Of a DNA stretch of 64,000 bases, positions 12,000 to 23,199 are shown in pieces (the first letter of the stretch is position 1; each line of letters begins with the position of its first letter). A program made the position numbers and the translations under genes. The notes under the pieces are model-generated. The model did not search any database and was not told where the DNA came from. It was given only the letters and a program-made list of their open reading frames with translations. Source of the stretch: Artocarpus heterophyllus (lineage: Eukaryota; Streptophyta; Magnoliopsida; Rosales; Moraceae); assembly GCA_025403435.1 (NCBI GenBank), contig CM046350.1, positions 18,263,274-18,327,273 on the forward strand, in the 5' to 3' direction.

Positions 12000-12750
12000 T
12001 AGTTAATGCATTCGTACATGGTCACCTCTCCATTAGTTGTTACAATTTTTCTTCCCTTTTTGGGTGAATAAATTACAATTTCTCTTATTATTACAAACAA
12101 AAAAATTAACCACGACGCTCCTCCTTATAGGGCGAATAAATATATAGGGTAATTGACAACCTATAAATAAAGCTCTCAAATGTTATAGTAAAAAGTAAAA
12201 ATTACTATAATGTAAAAGTCTCACATGTTACAACATTTTAAACCATCAAAATATTTTTAACCACACTTGTCCAATACGTTAATTATTATACGCTTAAAAA
12301 AACAATTATTGTTCCACAAAAGAATAAAAAACTAGAGCCCCCACTCAAAAGCTAAAAAGAAATGCATCTCTCTAAAGTTGTTCTTAATTCGATTCATCGA
12401 TTTCAATATTGAGAAAAAAAAAACATTTTTTTGGTGCAAAGATATTGCAAGTTCACATAATTATCTCCAAATCCCGTATGTAATACAATATATTAAACGT
12501 GTGCTACGAGAGCTAATTATTTAGGGTACAATTTTTAGCACCCGCCGGGTCTCGAATGAAAAAGCGAACAAAATGTGGGATCTTAATATTAATAAAGGCA
12601 AAACAAAGCATCCCATGCGACGTCCTCACAACGACCAAAATGTCCTTCCCCACAGACGGTTTTGACCTTCTACCAATCCCTCAAGGAAAAAGTCTAAGGC
12701 CGTAATTCCAAACAAAAGTCTGTCCTTTTTGGTCAAAACGAAAAGTTTCA
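12000..12750. other. Intergenic, upstream of PUB17
   Basis: AT-rich DNA without a gene. Around 12160-12240 there is one copy of a CTCTCACATGTTACA-type motif that recurs across the window in small MITE-like repeats. Confidence 0.5.
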
Positions 12751-13494
12751 TAAATTATAATCGTAGACACCTCATATATTTATATTTGCATATATGTACA
12801 AACCAAGAGGAACAAAGAAAAAAAGAAATCGAAAATGAAAAATAAAAAGGGGGGTGAGTTTGTCTAGTGTCACTGTAGAGAGGAGAAGAAGAAGGAAGAA
12901 ACGAATGGACAAGAATCTGCATAATTATCCGTCAAAGCCATTGAAGTCCTTTTCAGCAAGGCTGCATTGAAATTCCTAGAGAGAGAAAGTAAAGCAAAAG
13001 AGAGAGAAAGTCTTCGAAATTCAGTCCTTCCTTTAGAGAGAAAGGACGCGGAATCAGCCGAAAATTAAATTAAAAAAAAATAATAACAATAGATTTAAAC
13101 GAAATTTGGGGCTCACAAGTTTGGGGAATTCATTCCTCTATTTCTTTCTCTCTTTCTTTTTATTTCTTTGTTCATTTCTCTTTCCTGTGAAGATTCAAAC
13201 GTCGACTAAGAACAAGAACAACAACTCACGACGGAGAAGAAAAATTGAAGAGTAAGACTGTTTCATAGTCTTTTGATTTTTTTTTTGTTTTTTTTGCTTG
13301 TGTGTTTTCATTTTTTGTAATTTTTGAGGATTTTGAAGATCTGTTTGGGGATACAGGAGGGAAATTTGTGTGGATTATAAAAAAAATCGGAGCTTTGTTC
13401 TGTTTGGCGATTGGGAAAATCCGGATTTTGTTGTTTGGATAGGGAGAAAAATCGTTTTTCTTTCATTTCATTCATTTCTTGTGCTTGGGATTGG
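12751..13494 (+). promoter_or_regulatory. Presumed promoter and 5' leader of PUB17
   Basis: AT-rich TATA-like sequence (CATATATTTATATTTGC) lies near 12772-12788. From 12960 to 13050 there are several GAGAGA/AGAGAAAG clusters, and pyrimidine-rich stretches follow to the start codon, typical of plant 5' leaders. The transcription start is not visible. The in-frame region upstream of 13495 is open back to 13411 but has no ATG, so 13495 is the first in-frame start. Confidence 0.4.
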
Positions 13495-15642
13495 ATGGCT
13501 TCGGCGGCGATATTTTCCTCTTTGCGGCGGCGGAGATCGCCTTCCCTGGAGGCCTTTTTGGCCCCGGTTGACCTAACGGATGTCGCCCTTGTGCAAACCC
13601 TAGCGTCGTTGACCGCCGAGCTCGTCTCGTCGTTCTTCGACGTGTCGTTTTACTTCCAGAGGAAGAATTCTCGGGCTCTGGTGAGAAAAATGGAGGTTTT
13701 TGTCGTTCTATTGGAGTACATGAGGGATTCGGGTTCGAGTCTGCCATGGACGGCTGTGCTTTGCTTGAAAGAGCTTTACTTGCTCCTGTATCGCTCCAAA
13801 ATACTTCTTGATTATTGCTCGCAGTCGAGCAAGTTGTGGCTGTTGCTTCAGAACCATTCGATTTCGGGTCATTTCCATGATTTAAACCAGGAGATTTCGA
13901 CGCTTTTGGATGTGTTTCCGATGGAGGATATTGAATTGAGCGAGGATGTTAGGGAGCAAACCGAGCTCTTGCGGAGACATTCGAGGAGGGCCAAGTTGTT
14001 TATTGATAAAGACGATGAAGCTTTGAGGATTCAATTCTTTTCGTTCCTTGATGAGTTTGAAAATGGGAAGATTCCAGGTTCAGCGGAGTTGCGGCTCTTT
14101 CTTGTGGAGAGATTGCGAATTCGGGACGCAATGAGTTGTAGGAATGAAATTGAGTTCTTGGAAGAACAGATTGTTAATCATGAGGGAGATATTGAGCCTA
14201 CTATTGGGGTGCTTAATGGGTTTGTGGCACTTACAAGATATTGCAGGTTTTTGCTTTTTGGGTTTGAGGAGGATGAAGCAGAATTAAGATGTGGGAGTCA
14301 GAAGAAGCCAAGGAAGGGGCTGATTTCTCAAGAAATTGCAGATACCTTTATAACGAACCCGAAGGACTTTTGTTGCCCAATTTCGTTGGATTTGATGCGA
14401 GACCCAGTGATCATCTCGACGGGGCAGACTTACGATCGGAGTTCAATATCCAGGTGGATGGAAGAAGGGCACTGCACCTGCCCAAAGACAGGGCAGATGC
14501 TCATCAACAGTCGCCTAGTTCCGAATCGAGCTTTGAGGAATTTGATCATGCAGTGGTGCAATGCTCATGGGATTCCATATGACCCGCCGGAGTGCCCAGA
14601 TGTATCTGCAGAAAGCTTTGTGGCGGCTTCCCCAACTAAGGCTGCTCTTGAAGCTAACAGAGCAACAGCAGCGCTTCTAATTCAACAGCTAGCGCATGGA
14701 TCACAAGTTGCAAAGACGTTAGCTGCTCGTGAGATACGTTTGCTGGCAAAAACAGGACGAGAAAACCGTGCATTCATTGCAGAAGCTGGTGCGATTCCGT
14801 ACCTTCGAACAATACTCTCATCCCCGAACCCTGTTGCACAGGAGAATTCTGTAACTGCAATGCTCAACCTTTCAATCTATGACAAAAACAAAAGCCGAAT
14901 CATGGATGAAGAAGGATGTTTAGAGTCAATTGTTGAAGTTCTCCGGTTTGGGCACACGACAGAGGCTAGGGAAAATGCTGCAGCAACCTTGTTTAGCCTC
15001 TCAGCGGTTCACGACTACAAGAAGAGAATAGCAGACGAGCAAGGGGCACTCGAAGCCTTGGCAGGTTTGCTGGGAGAGGGGACTCCAAGAGGAAAAAAGG
15101 ATGCTGTTACAGCTTTGTTTAATCTGTCAACACACACAGATAACTGCGTGAGAATGATAGAGGCAAGGGCTGTGACAGCACTCGTAAGCGCATTGGGAAA
15201 TGAAGGTGTTGCAGAGGAAGCAGCGGGCGCATTGGCCTTGATTGTTAGGCAGCCAATTGGGGCTGAAGCCGTAGGGAATGAGGAAATGGCGGTTGCAGGC
15301 TTGATCGGGATGATGCGTTGTGGGACGCCAAAGGGAAAAGAGAATGCAGTTGCGGCACTGCTAGAGTTATGCCGGAGTGGTGGGGCAGCCACAAAGGAGA
15401 AGGTTGTTAAGGCACCAGCACTAGCTGGTTTGCTTCAGACATTGTTGTTTACCGGCACAAAGCGAGCGAGAAGGAAGGCGGCATCTCTTGCCAGAGAGTT
15501 CCAGAGGTGTGAGAACGCAATCATGCATTTTGGTGGTCTCGGTGTGGGATATGCTTTCGCAGGCAATTCAGCTGCAACAAGAGATTCAAGTTTCGCTGGT
15601 GATGTCTCAGTGCCAATGTCAATTTCAGTGCCTGTTTTATAG
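13495..15642 (+). CDS. PUB17: U-box/ARM-repeat E3 ubiquitin-protein ligase, PUB17 type
   Basis: A single-exon gene for 715 residues, close to the 729 I remember for Arabidopsis PUB17. It starts MASAAIFSSLRRRR and ends VPMSISVPVL, both PUB17 hallmarks. Domains: a U-box N-terminal domain (about 1-270), then a U-box (about 289-363) starting PKDFCCPISLDLM with DPVIISTGQTYDR and CPKTGQ, then ARM repeats (about 400-690), including ENSVTAMLNLSIYDKNKSRI. The U-box recruits the E2 enzyme and the ARM repeats bind substrate. In the family, PUB17 and its tobacco counterpart ACRE276 promote hypersensitive cell death and defence. The start was chosen at the first in-frame ATG and matches the family N-terminus. 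No frameshift or missing core residue is seen. Identity is from protein memory, not a search. Confidence 0.95.
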   Translation: MASAAIFSSLRRRRSPSLEAFLAPVDLTDVALVQTLASLTAELVSSFFDVSFYFQRKNSRALVRKMEVFVVLLEYMRDSGSSLPWTAVLCLKELYLLLYRSKILLDYCSQSSKLWLLLQNHSISGHFHDLNQEISTLLDVFPMEDIELSEDVREQTELLRRHSRRAKLFIDKDDEALRIQFFSFLDEFENGKIPGSAELRLFLVERLRIRDAMSCRNEIEFLEEQIVNHEGDIEPTIGVLNGFVALTRYCRFLLFGFEEDEAELRCGSQKKPRKGLISQEIADTFITNPKDFCCPISLDLMRDPVIISTGQTYDRSSISRWMEEGHCTCPKTGQMLINSRLVPNRALRNLIMQWCNAHGIPYDPPECPDVSAESFVAASPTKAALEANRATAALLIQQLAHGSQVAKTLAAREIRLLAKTGRENRAFIAEAGAIPYLRTILSSPNPVAQENSVTAMLNLSIYDKNKSRIMDEEGCLESIVEVLRFGHTTEARENAAATLFSLSAVHDYKKRIADEQGALEALAGLLGEGTPRGKKDAVTALFNLSTHTDNCVRMIEARAVTALVSALGNEGVAEEAAGALALIVRQPIGAEAVGNEEMAVAGLIGMMRCGTPKGKENAVAALLELCRSGGAATKEKVVKAPALAGLLQTLLFTGTKRARRKAASLAREFQRCENAIMHFGGLGVGYAFAGNSAATRDSSFAGDVSVPMSISVPVL

Positions 15643-18293
15643 TGGTAAACATCCACCCCACATGTTGTATTCCATGCCTATATATGTTCCCATTTTTGCT
15701 GGAAATATTTAAAAAAAAAATTCTTTCATTGATATTCTAAGATGATAAAGAAAGTTATAGGAATACCATATATAATGTGCTTTCAAGCAATGTTCTGTAT
15801 TGTTAAGCATTTAGCTTTAGTTAATATACGTGTACCATTTGAAACCCAGAACGAATGTTAACAAATATGTTAAAAAATTACATGTTAAAAAGGAGGTGCA
15901 TTGAGAAAGTGCATTTTCACGGGGGTTGTTCTCAAATTGGCTTTGTGTCAAACATAGGCTCAAGTGAAGAATTTTGTACAAGGGTATTCAATTAGCTGAT
16001 TCAAAGATAATTTAGATCCTTTCTACCCTTTTTATCTTCTCGCCAGATTATCAATTTTCGAAGTGCTGTTGGTTCCCATTTTGGTTAGAAAACTCACGGT
16101 GCGTTTTATCAGAGAACCTTGATAATGAATATAGTACGCTACTTTTTTCATAGGATTCACAAACGCCAGTGGCCAAAATTCCTTTCTTGGTTTTATACTA
16201 ACACGATAAATAGTGAGTTGGAAATCAAGTTAGAACTCAGTTTCAACTATCTAATAATGTGAAGCTTTCACATACGCTCTTGCTACCATGTCAAGCAAAG
16301 CATGCTGTAACGTAAAACTCCTATATACTGAAGTACTTAAGTTATCTCATCAAGGCCCAACTTGATTCCCAAACACACTTAAAAATGTTATATGTAACGT
16401 TAACCGGAAAAATGTAGACCTAAAACAATCTATTGTGCACTGTTTGTTGGATTTTGATTCAATTGGTATGGAGTTCCTAATCCTTGGTTCACGCTAAAAG
16501 TATCAAAGAAATAAAATCATGAGAAAACTTGTATGCACTTTTTGACACTTTCAAGTTTCAAGTTTCAAGTTTCAAAGGGTTTGGAGATAAGCAAGGAGCA
16601 GCAACATAGTTTCCTCGCGTGAAAAAAAGACTGGGGATGAGTTGTAGTCAGGACTCGGGAGGCCTATTCCTAGTTTCTGGTCTTCACGTCCATAAGCATA
16701 TTTTCACGCTTGAAATTAGTACAACTTAATGATCTTTGAATATTATGGGAACATGACATCTGTAATTAGACTTTAGACTTTAGTTATACAAGAATTCTTA
16801 TACCTTAGTGGTTGGACTTTGTCTTGAACCGTATGAGATTTCTTAATTTTATGTATTTTCTCATGTTAACATGACAGATTTCTTTAGTTTTATGTATTTT
16901 CTTATGTTCACATATTTTCACAAACGTGCACTACGGGTAAGGTAGCTAGAAAGTTCCAATTGTAAATTACAATAATGGGAACCTTCTGGAGACGAAACTA
17001 GTGGTGAAGTGTGAACGATTCTGATGCAACGTTGCCTAAATTTTTCTACATGCATTTAATGGCTTTGAGTTTCAAGTTTCAAAATGCATTTAAATTGTTA
17101 TTCAATCAGTTTGTGCCATCACATCTCATCAGTCAAAGCACCTCAGAGCCACTTACACATCTCTGGTGGTGCATCTAAAATTTTTCTGCCTGGCGGGAAA
17201 CAGAAATAATGGAGAATTACTGTTGTATCATTTTGGATGAATTTATTACTAATTTACCATAATTTAAAAATGTTGGCATTAACTTATGTATAAACCTTTC
17301 TTATTGAATAGTTTTGATTTTTTTTTGAGTGTAATAGTATCCTCAAGAAATTCTAGATTTTTCAATATTTGCCACTATTACGACTTTTCAATCTCAATAG
17401 TTTACAACATAGTATGTTTGACAAATCAGTTTGAATAAGAAAATAAAATATGTAGCATATAAGAGCTTTACACCGTAGTTATTTTTGCTTTATATTATAG
17501 TTGTGAAGAGCTTTATATTATATTGTATTGTAGAAGATTCGAATTGATGAGTTTAAACCTGTGTACCACAAATGCTACGAAGGAACCTGTACGAAATTTT
17601 CGTAGTATGTATTGTTGCTGCCAAATGGTCGGGCATGCAATGGACTGAAGCCTTTTGGTTTGATATGGGAAACCCACTAGAGGCAGAATCTTTCTTGTAA
17701 TCAAGAGTTTCTGTAATGGCAATATGGGCGTGGTGGGGCAGCCCTTCACCAGCCTTGCTTATTATTGGATTATATTTGAATGGAAGGTACTGAAAGTGGA
17801 TGACAAAGCAAGACCCAGTTAGTGTTTTGGGGTCTTTTCCAGTGAAATAAATTCTGAGAATGGAGATATGCCGGTAGTTGCTGATGAGCTTTAATCACTA
17901 GTGGAAATTAGTTTTTGTTTATTTATTTTGGGGGAAGGAAAATGGTGGGCTCTGCTAATGATAATAACATCACAACCATCATTCTTTAAATCCTTGATTG
18001 CCTTGCTTCTTCTCCTCTTCATTTTATTTTTATTGACAAATGACAAGAAGGTGGGGTTCCAAGAGGTAAAAAAGGAGATGAAAGAAACTTAAAAAGAGTG
18101 GCTCAACTTGTTTGTTCCAAGAGGTAAAAAAGGAGATGAAAGAAACTTTAAAAAGTAGCTCAATTTGATTTTTCCTGGGTCCCTTTGGCTTTTTTTTGAT
18201 GGTACAATTCTGGAAAACTGAGAAATTCTTTAGTTGATTCACTTATGGGCACAACAGACATAACATGTAAAGAGGCATTTTTCTTATAATAGA
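15643..18293. other. Intergenic stretch downstream of PUB17
   Basis: The first 200 bases presumably hold the PUB17 3' UTR. Around 16185-16385 there is a MITE-like repeat whose end, read inverted (AAGTGTGTTTGGGAATCAAG), resembles the start of a repeat near 9141. A near-perfect local duplication, GAGGTAAAAAAGGAGATGAA, occurs near 18064 and 18121. No gene is visible; the ORFs here (17513-17749, 17901-18242) have no recognisable content. Confidence 0.5.
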
Positions 18294-18306
18294 GAAATGT
18301 TAAGAA

Positions 18307-18507
18307 CCAACGACTTGTGAGATCAAGTGGTAAATAGTTCGTTCTTCTTTAAGTAAGATCTTGGGTTCGAGTCTTGTGAATGGAAAGACAGGTGTTAGGA
18401 GAGCTTCTTCGTATGGGTCCGATCCGACTCAACTCCAGATTAGTCGGGACCCAATATGGCTTCAGATACCAGGGTCTTACACACAAAAAAAAAAAAAAAA
18501 AAAAATA
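18307..18507 (+). mobile_element. SINE with A-tail and 13-bp target site duplication
   Basis: The body starts CCAACGACTTGTGAG, includes a tRNA-like B box GGGTTCGAGTC at 18363-18373 and a possible A-box region upstream, and ends CTTACACAC followed by about 21 A residues. GAAATGTTAAGAA flanks it on both sides (18294-18306 and 18508-18520), a perfect 13-bp target duplication. Length, internal pol III promoter and tail fit a tRNA-derived plant SINE. The ORF at 18361-18555 is an accident of this repeat. Confidence 0.85.
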
Positions 18508-18520
18508 GAAATGTTAAGAA

Positions 18521-20430
18521 ACACTTACAGATGTTGTGAGGTGACAATTTTGTAGCTCTTGATATGTTTAATTATCAGGTGGGGCTCATGTGGCTGCATG
18601 CAAATGAAAAATCGTTTATGGTACTGTCACAATAATGTTTTCTGTTTTACATAGTTATTATTTCTAGTTACCATATATAGGATCTTGCACTAAGGCTGAT
18701 TTTCTTGTATTAAGGTATAATCTTATGCTTCCTTCTGTTCAACTTGGAACTTTTTCAGTGATTTTGGCCAGCGGGGAATGCTTCTTTGACCTATTATTCA
18801 TAACTAGATTAAAAAAAAATACTGCATCTGCTATATAGATGGTATTAGCAAGCAGTAAACTAATGGGCTAAATTATTTTTAGAATAATGGGAAATGTCAA
18901 ATGAAATAACTGAATTCTACTTCTTTTTATATAGCAAACATGTTATCTAATTCTATATTACAAGGTCAATAAAATCACAGAAGAGAAGGAAAAAAAAATA
19001 AAAAGAGCAAGTAAAATTTATAACAGGTGGATTCTAAATATGGGAGCTATATTTATTTTTGGGTATAGAAATTTAACTATGATTAATAAATTTGCAAGAT
19101 AACACGGCATAATCACCAAATATGGTATACAAGAAAAAGCAACGCAGCTAAATTTGTAAGCGTAAAATATTCAAAATACCTCTAATTAAATTTTAGTTTG
19201 TCAGTTGTCTCTATATAAAATAATAATCATCAGACAATAATTAGATTCTACCACTTATTTAAAAAAATATATATAATATTTGAAAGGTTTACATAGGCTC
19301 ATACTCCGTGGTGGTTAAGAGTTGCGAATTTAGTGGTTTGTACATAAATGTTCTTGTATTGACAGTGACTGATACCAGAAAAAAAAAGAAGAAAACAAGC
19401 ATTAAAATGGCATTTAATTCAAAGGCAGAACTCAGAAGAAAAAACTATGTTTCCATTTTTTCTTTTTCTTTTTTTTTTTTTCTGTGTGCTATTTAGTGAG
19501 AGTTGGTAAACCAGCTGTAGCCAATCACAAACTTTGATATGACTGTCTGGAGATGTAAATCAATGTCATTTAGTGAAAGAATTAAATTAAAGAACCATAT
19601 TTGAGGCATATAATAAGATAACAAGTGTTTGACAATTGTTTTGCTTCTGTAATTTAGAACTTTATTTTCTTGTAACAGAGAATGCTAGCATGGAAAATCT
19701 TCTTGGATAACAGTAGTTTGGCAAGAAAGTTTAGTTGAGGATAGTGGATTCCAAGTTTACAAATTTGAATTACTTGAATTTTAAAACCTTAGCATTATTA
19801 TGTAAACAACTTAAAAAGTGAAAAGATACTCAGATTCTTATCTTAATCTGATGGTTGTTTCACAATTAGTTGAGTTTAATTATTGGTCCAAAATTAAAGA
19901 TAAAGAAGAAAAACAACTTTTCTTGAATATATATTAAAGCATTAACTAGTTATCACAGTAATATATCTATTTTTGCTTTTCTTTTTGGACCATGTCCTAG
20001 AATTTAAAATACCCAAATCCCATCATTTAAAACCCTTTTAGCTTTTTTAAACGGAACCTAGTAAACAGCTTAAATAGACAGGCCATTAGAAATTCGACTG
20101 AAGTATTGAAGTGAAGAATATTTTTCTTTTGTTTCATATTTGGATATTCAAGTAATATGCCTTATTTCCCTCCCAAAAAAAAAAAAAAAAAAGGTAACAT
20201 GCCACATAAATTGTACCAAGAATACTACGACTAATTCAATAATTCTTGCAGCTAGATACTCATTCTTCCATCATGTACTGAGACAGGAATTTTCAGTCAC
20301 TTCACAGTATGACCAAAGCAAAATACCTATATAAGAGCAAAAAAAAAAAAAAAAAAAAAAAACTATATGTGTGGTTGAAAATTAGTACAAGACCATAATC
20401 TCAACGTTTACTTCACATAACAAGAAGTTT
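18521..20430. other. AT-rich intergenic stretch
   Basis: No gene seen. Near 19300-19390 there is a short stretch ending in an A-run (about 19379-19388) that might be a second, decayed SINE; no target duplication found. Long A runs occur at 20175-20192 and 20340-20362. Confidence 0.5.
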
Positions 20431-23199
20431 ATTTCAAAGGTTAATTACACAATTCTACACCATAATTTTAGTCCTTTTGCAATTTATCCTTTTATTTTAA
20501 AAAATTACAACTAAATCTTTTGAATTGAAAAACTTGTTTTAAATTCATCCCTCGTAGATTTTATGGACCAAAAGCGACAAGAATAAAAAGACAAAAATAT
20601 CCTTAATTAGATTGGATTTATCTCTCAAAATTAATCTTCTTGAGAAAAAATTTGAAAAATACTTTTAACATTTAAAAACACAAAACTCAATATCATTTTT
20701 AATTTCATATTTTATTTTAATTATTATATTCTTAAAATTTATATAATAGCTTTCATAAACTATTTAAAAAGGTAGCTATGTATTTTTCCTAATTTTTTGA
20801 AAATAAAATTATATTTATAAATTCAAATTATACCTTTTTAGTTTCTTTATATAGATGGATATGCTGACCTTGTTGTTTCCCTAAATAACCCTTATTTCAA
20901 ATATGTTGACACTTGTTCACCATGCCTTAGGGTGCCGATGATGAGATTAGAGGTGTCAAAACGATTCAGACTAGCAAGTTGACATGGGCATGACAAACTA
21001 AGAAGTGGACATGATACAACACAGTACAATTTTAAAATAGACCTAAGACCCTGTATTTTTATTAAATCAGTTGGGCTTGGCACGCTTTTAAGTACAAGTA
21101 CAATAAGGCTTGACATAGGCAAGATCAGTGACATGATATTATTACTCTATTATTAGGGCAAGTTTTATAGATGTTATCTTTTGAAACTTATTTTTTACAA
21201 ATGTTACAAATGTTTAAGTGTGACATAATTTAAACATGTAATATAAGTAGTAGTGTGACACAATTTTCACAAATAAGGCATGAATGAACACATTTTTTAA
21301 AAGTGTGGCATAACTTGTAATTTTCTCCTATTATTATGCATTTCTTTTAGTTTTCTTGCAAGACTTATAACATATTTTTTCCCTTAATAAGATTCTATTT
21401 CATTGAGTTTTTGCTTAGTAAGGTTTTCAATGTTGTAGGAACTTTTTAATAAAATGCTTTCTTTTGTATTTTTTGTTTAATACTTACTTTTCACGTTTAT
21501 TTGCAATTTTTCCTTTAGACATAATAAGGACATTATTAAATCACATGTACGTTAAGAGAACAATATGAATATAAATGATGTATGATGCCACAAATCATAA
21601 ACGGATCTTAAACGACTGACCCAACTATTAAATGGGTCAAAATAGGTATATGCAGCACTAAAAGGTCCAAAATAAACATCTCTAGTTTAGATTAGTCGTT
21701 TAGATAAGATTAAGCGGTGGCTGCACCACATTAGGTGGGGGCAGCCACCCCCATTGGCCTAAGTGACTCCTTCATAATAAGCTCGATATATATATATATT
21801 TTTTTGCATTTTTTTTTATTTTACCCCTACTGAAACTTTTTTTTTTTACAACAATTATATTTAAAAGTTTCAACTATGCCCTTTGACATTTATCTTTTGA
21901 ATTTTTAGGGCATTTGAAAACCTTTGTTTAAACCATTGATTTGAACTAAAAACATCGTAACAATTCAAATTTTATAAGAAAAACATTATAATAACCTAGG
22001 TTTGTACCAAAAGTTTTAGTATTAATCAAGGTTTCCAAACAGCCTATTATATTTCAATTTCAAAATACTAAATAAACAACAACTCTACCACAATATTATA
22101 TGAATTTATAATTTTGTGAATTGTATATTCCAAAAATTGAATTAGATTCTATTAAAATAATAATAATATGTTTTAGTTTGGTTTAATTCATGCCCCACTA
22201 TAAAATTTATGGCTCTGTGACTGAGCCTAACCCTAAAAATTTGTACTTTTACTCACTACATACAACATTTGGCCCTTGTGAATTGCTTCTTTTTACCCTC
22301 ACTGGTTATTTAACGTAACCTGTCTTCTTTCTTTCTTTCTTTCTGCGGTAGATCTCCCTTTATGTGGCAGGGTACAAATGATCTTATTATTACAAGTAAC
22401 AATGCAATTCCTCACAAATGGCAAAATAGATGGACAATATGGCATCATTAACATATCGGATGTAATCTGAAAGCATTCAGTTGAGTGCACCTTTCCTTGA
22501 ACAGATTTGTGATTTGGGCTTTGTCTATGTTATTTCCATGTAGCAGAGTTCCACAGCATAAGCTGTTACTATAACTCGTAGATATCCTTTCTTCTAGTAA
22601 CAACAAAGCAAGTGGAATGTCTATGTAACTTGACCACCATAAAGGTAAATAAAATTGGAAAAATAAAAAGAATGTTTTTATTTTATTTTATTTTTTTAAA
22701 ATTTACTAGCAGAAATTTTCAAAAACAATGAAAATGGTTACATTTTCAATGGGTATTGTTATTAAATGTTTGACATAAATATAACCGTTGTAACGAAGAT
22801 GGTTGACCAAAAAATTTATAATTATTAATCATATTGAATTCTTATTGCGTCACATCATCAATTATTAAAATATATATTTATACAAAACCTAACCATTGAC
22901 ACTAACCATTGTTCTATATATATATATATATATACCGGCAAAGTAATATTCTAAGCTTTGAAGAATGATCCAAGAAAAAAAAGGGCACAAATATGCTAAT
23001 CTTTGTATATTTAACAATTTTTCCCGACTCAAATCGAAGAGTTGAGAAAGACAACATAAACCAAAACTGCTGAGTTAAACGTTCTTAAAAATCTTCCCTT
23101 TTGGCCAAAAGATACAATGATATTACAATCTCTAAATTATCCTCAAGAAATCGTTGTTTTTTGACCGAAATTGCTTGTACACTCACCCTACAGAAGTCT
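20431..23199. other. AT-rich intergenic stretch with repeat debris
   Basis: No gene seen. Around 20431-20600 there are phrases like those in the arms of the foldback elements, without a visible partner arm. A TTTC microsatellite lies near 22325-22344 and a (TA)n run near 22914-22934. Confidence 0.5.

Noticed and set aside
13411..13494. N-terminal extension of the PUB17 frame by 28 codons
   Set aside because: The extension has no ATG; the first in-frame ATG at 13495 gives the family N-terminus MASAAIFSSLRRRR.
15015..15392. 125-residue ORF antisense to PUB17
   Set aside because: Mirror of a well-conserved coding exon; no domain of its own.
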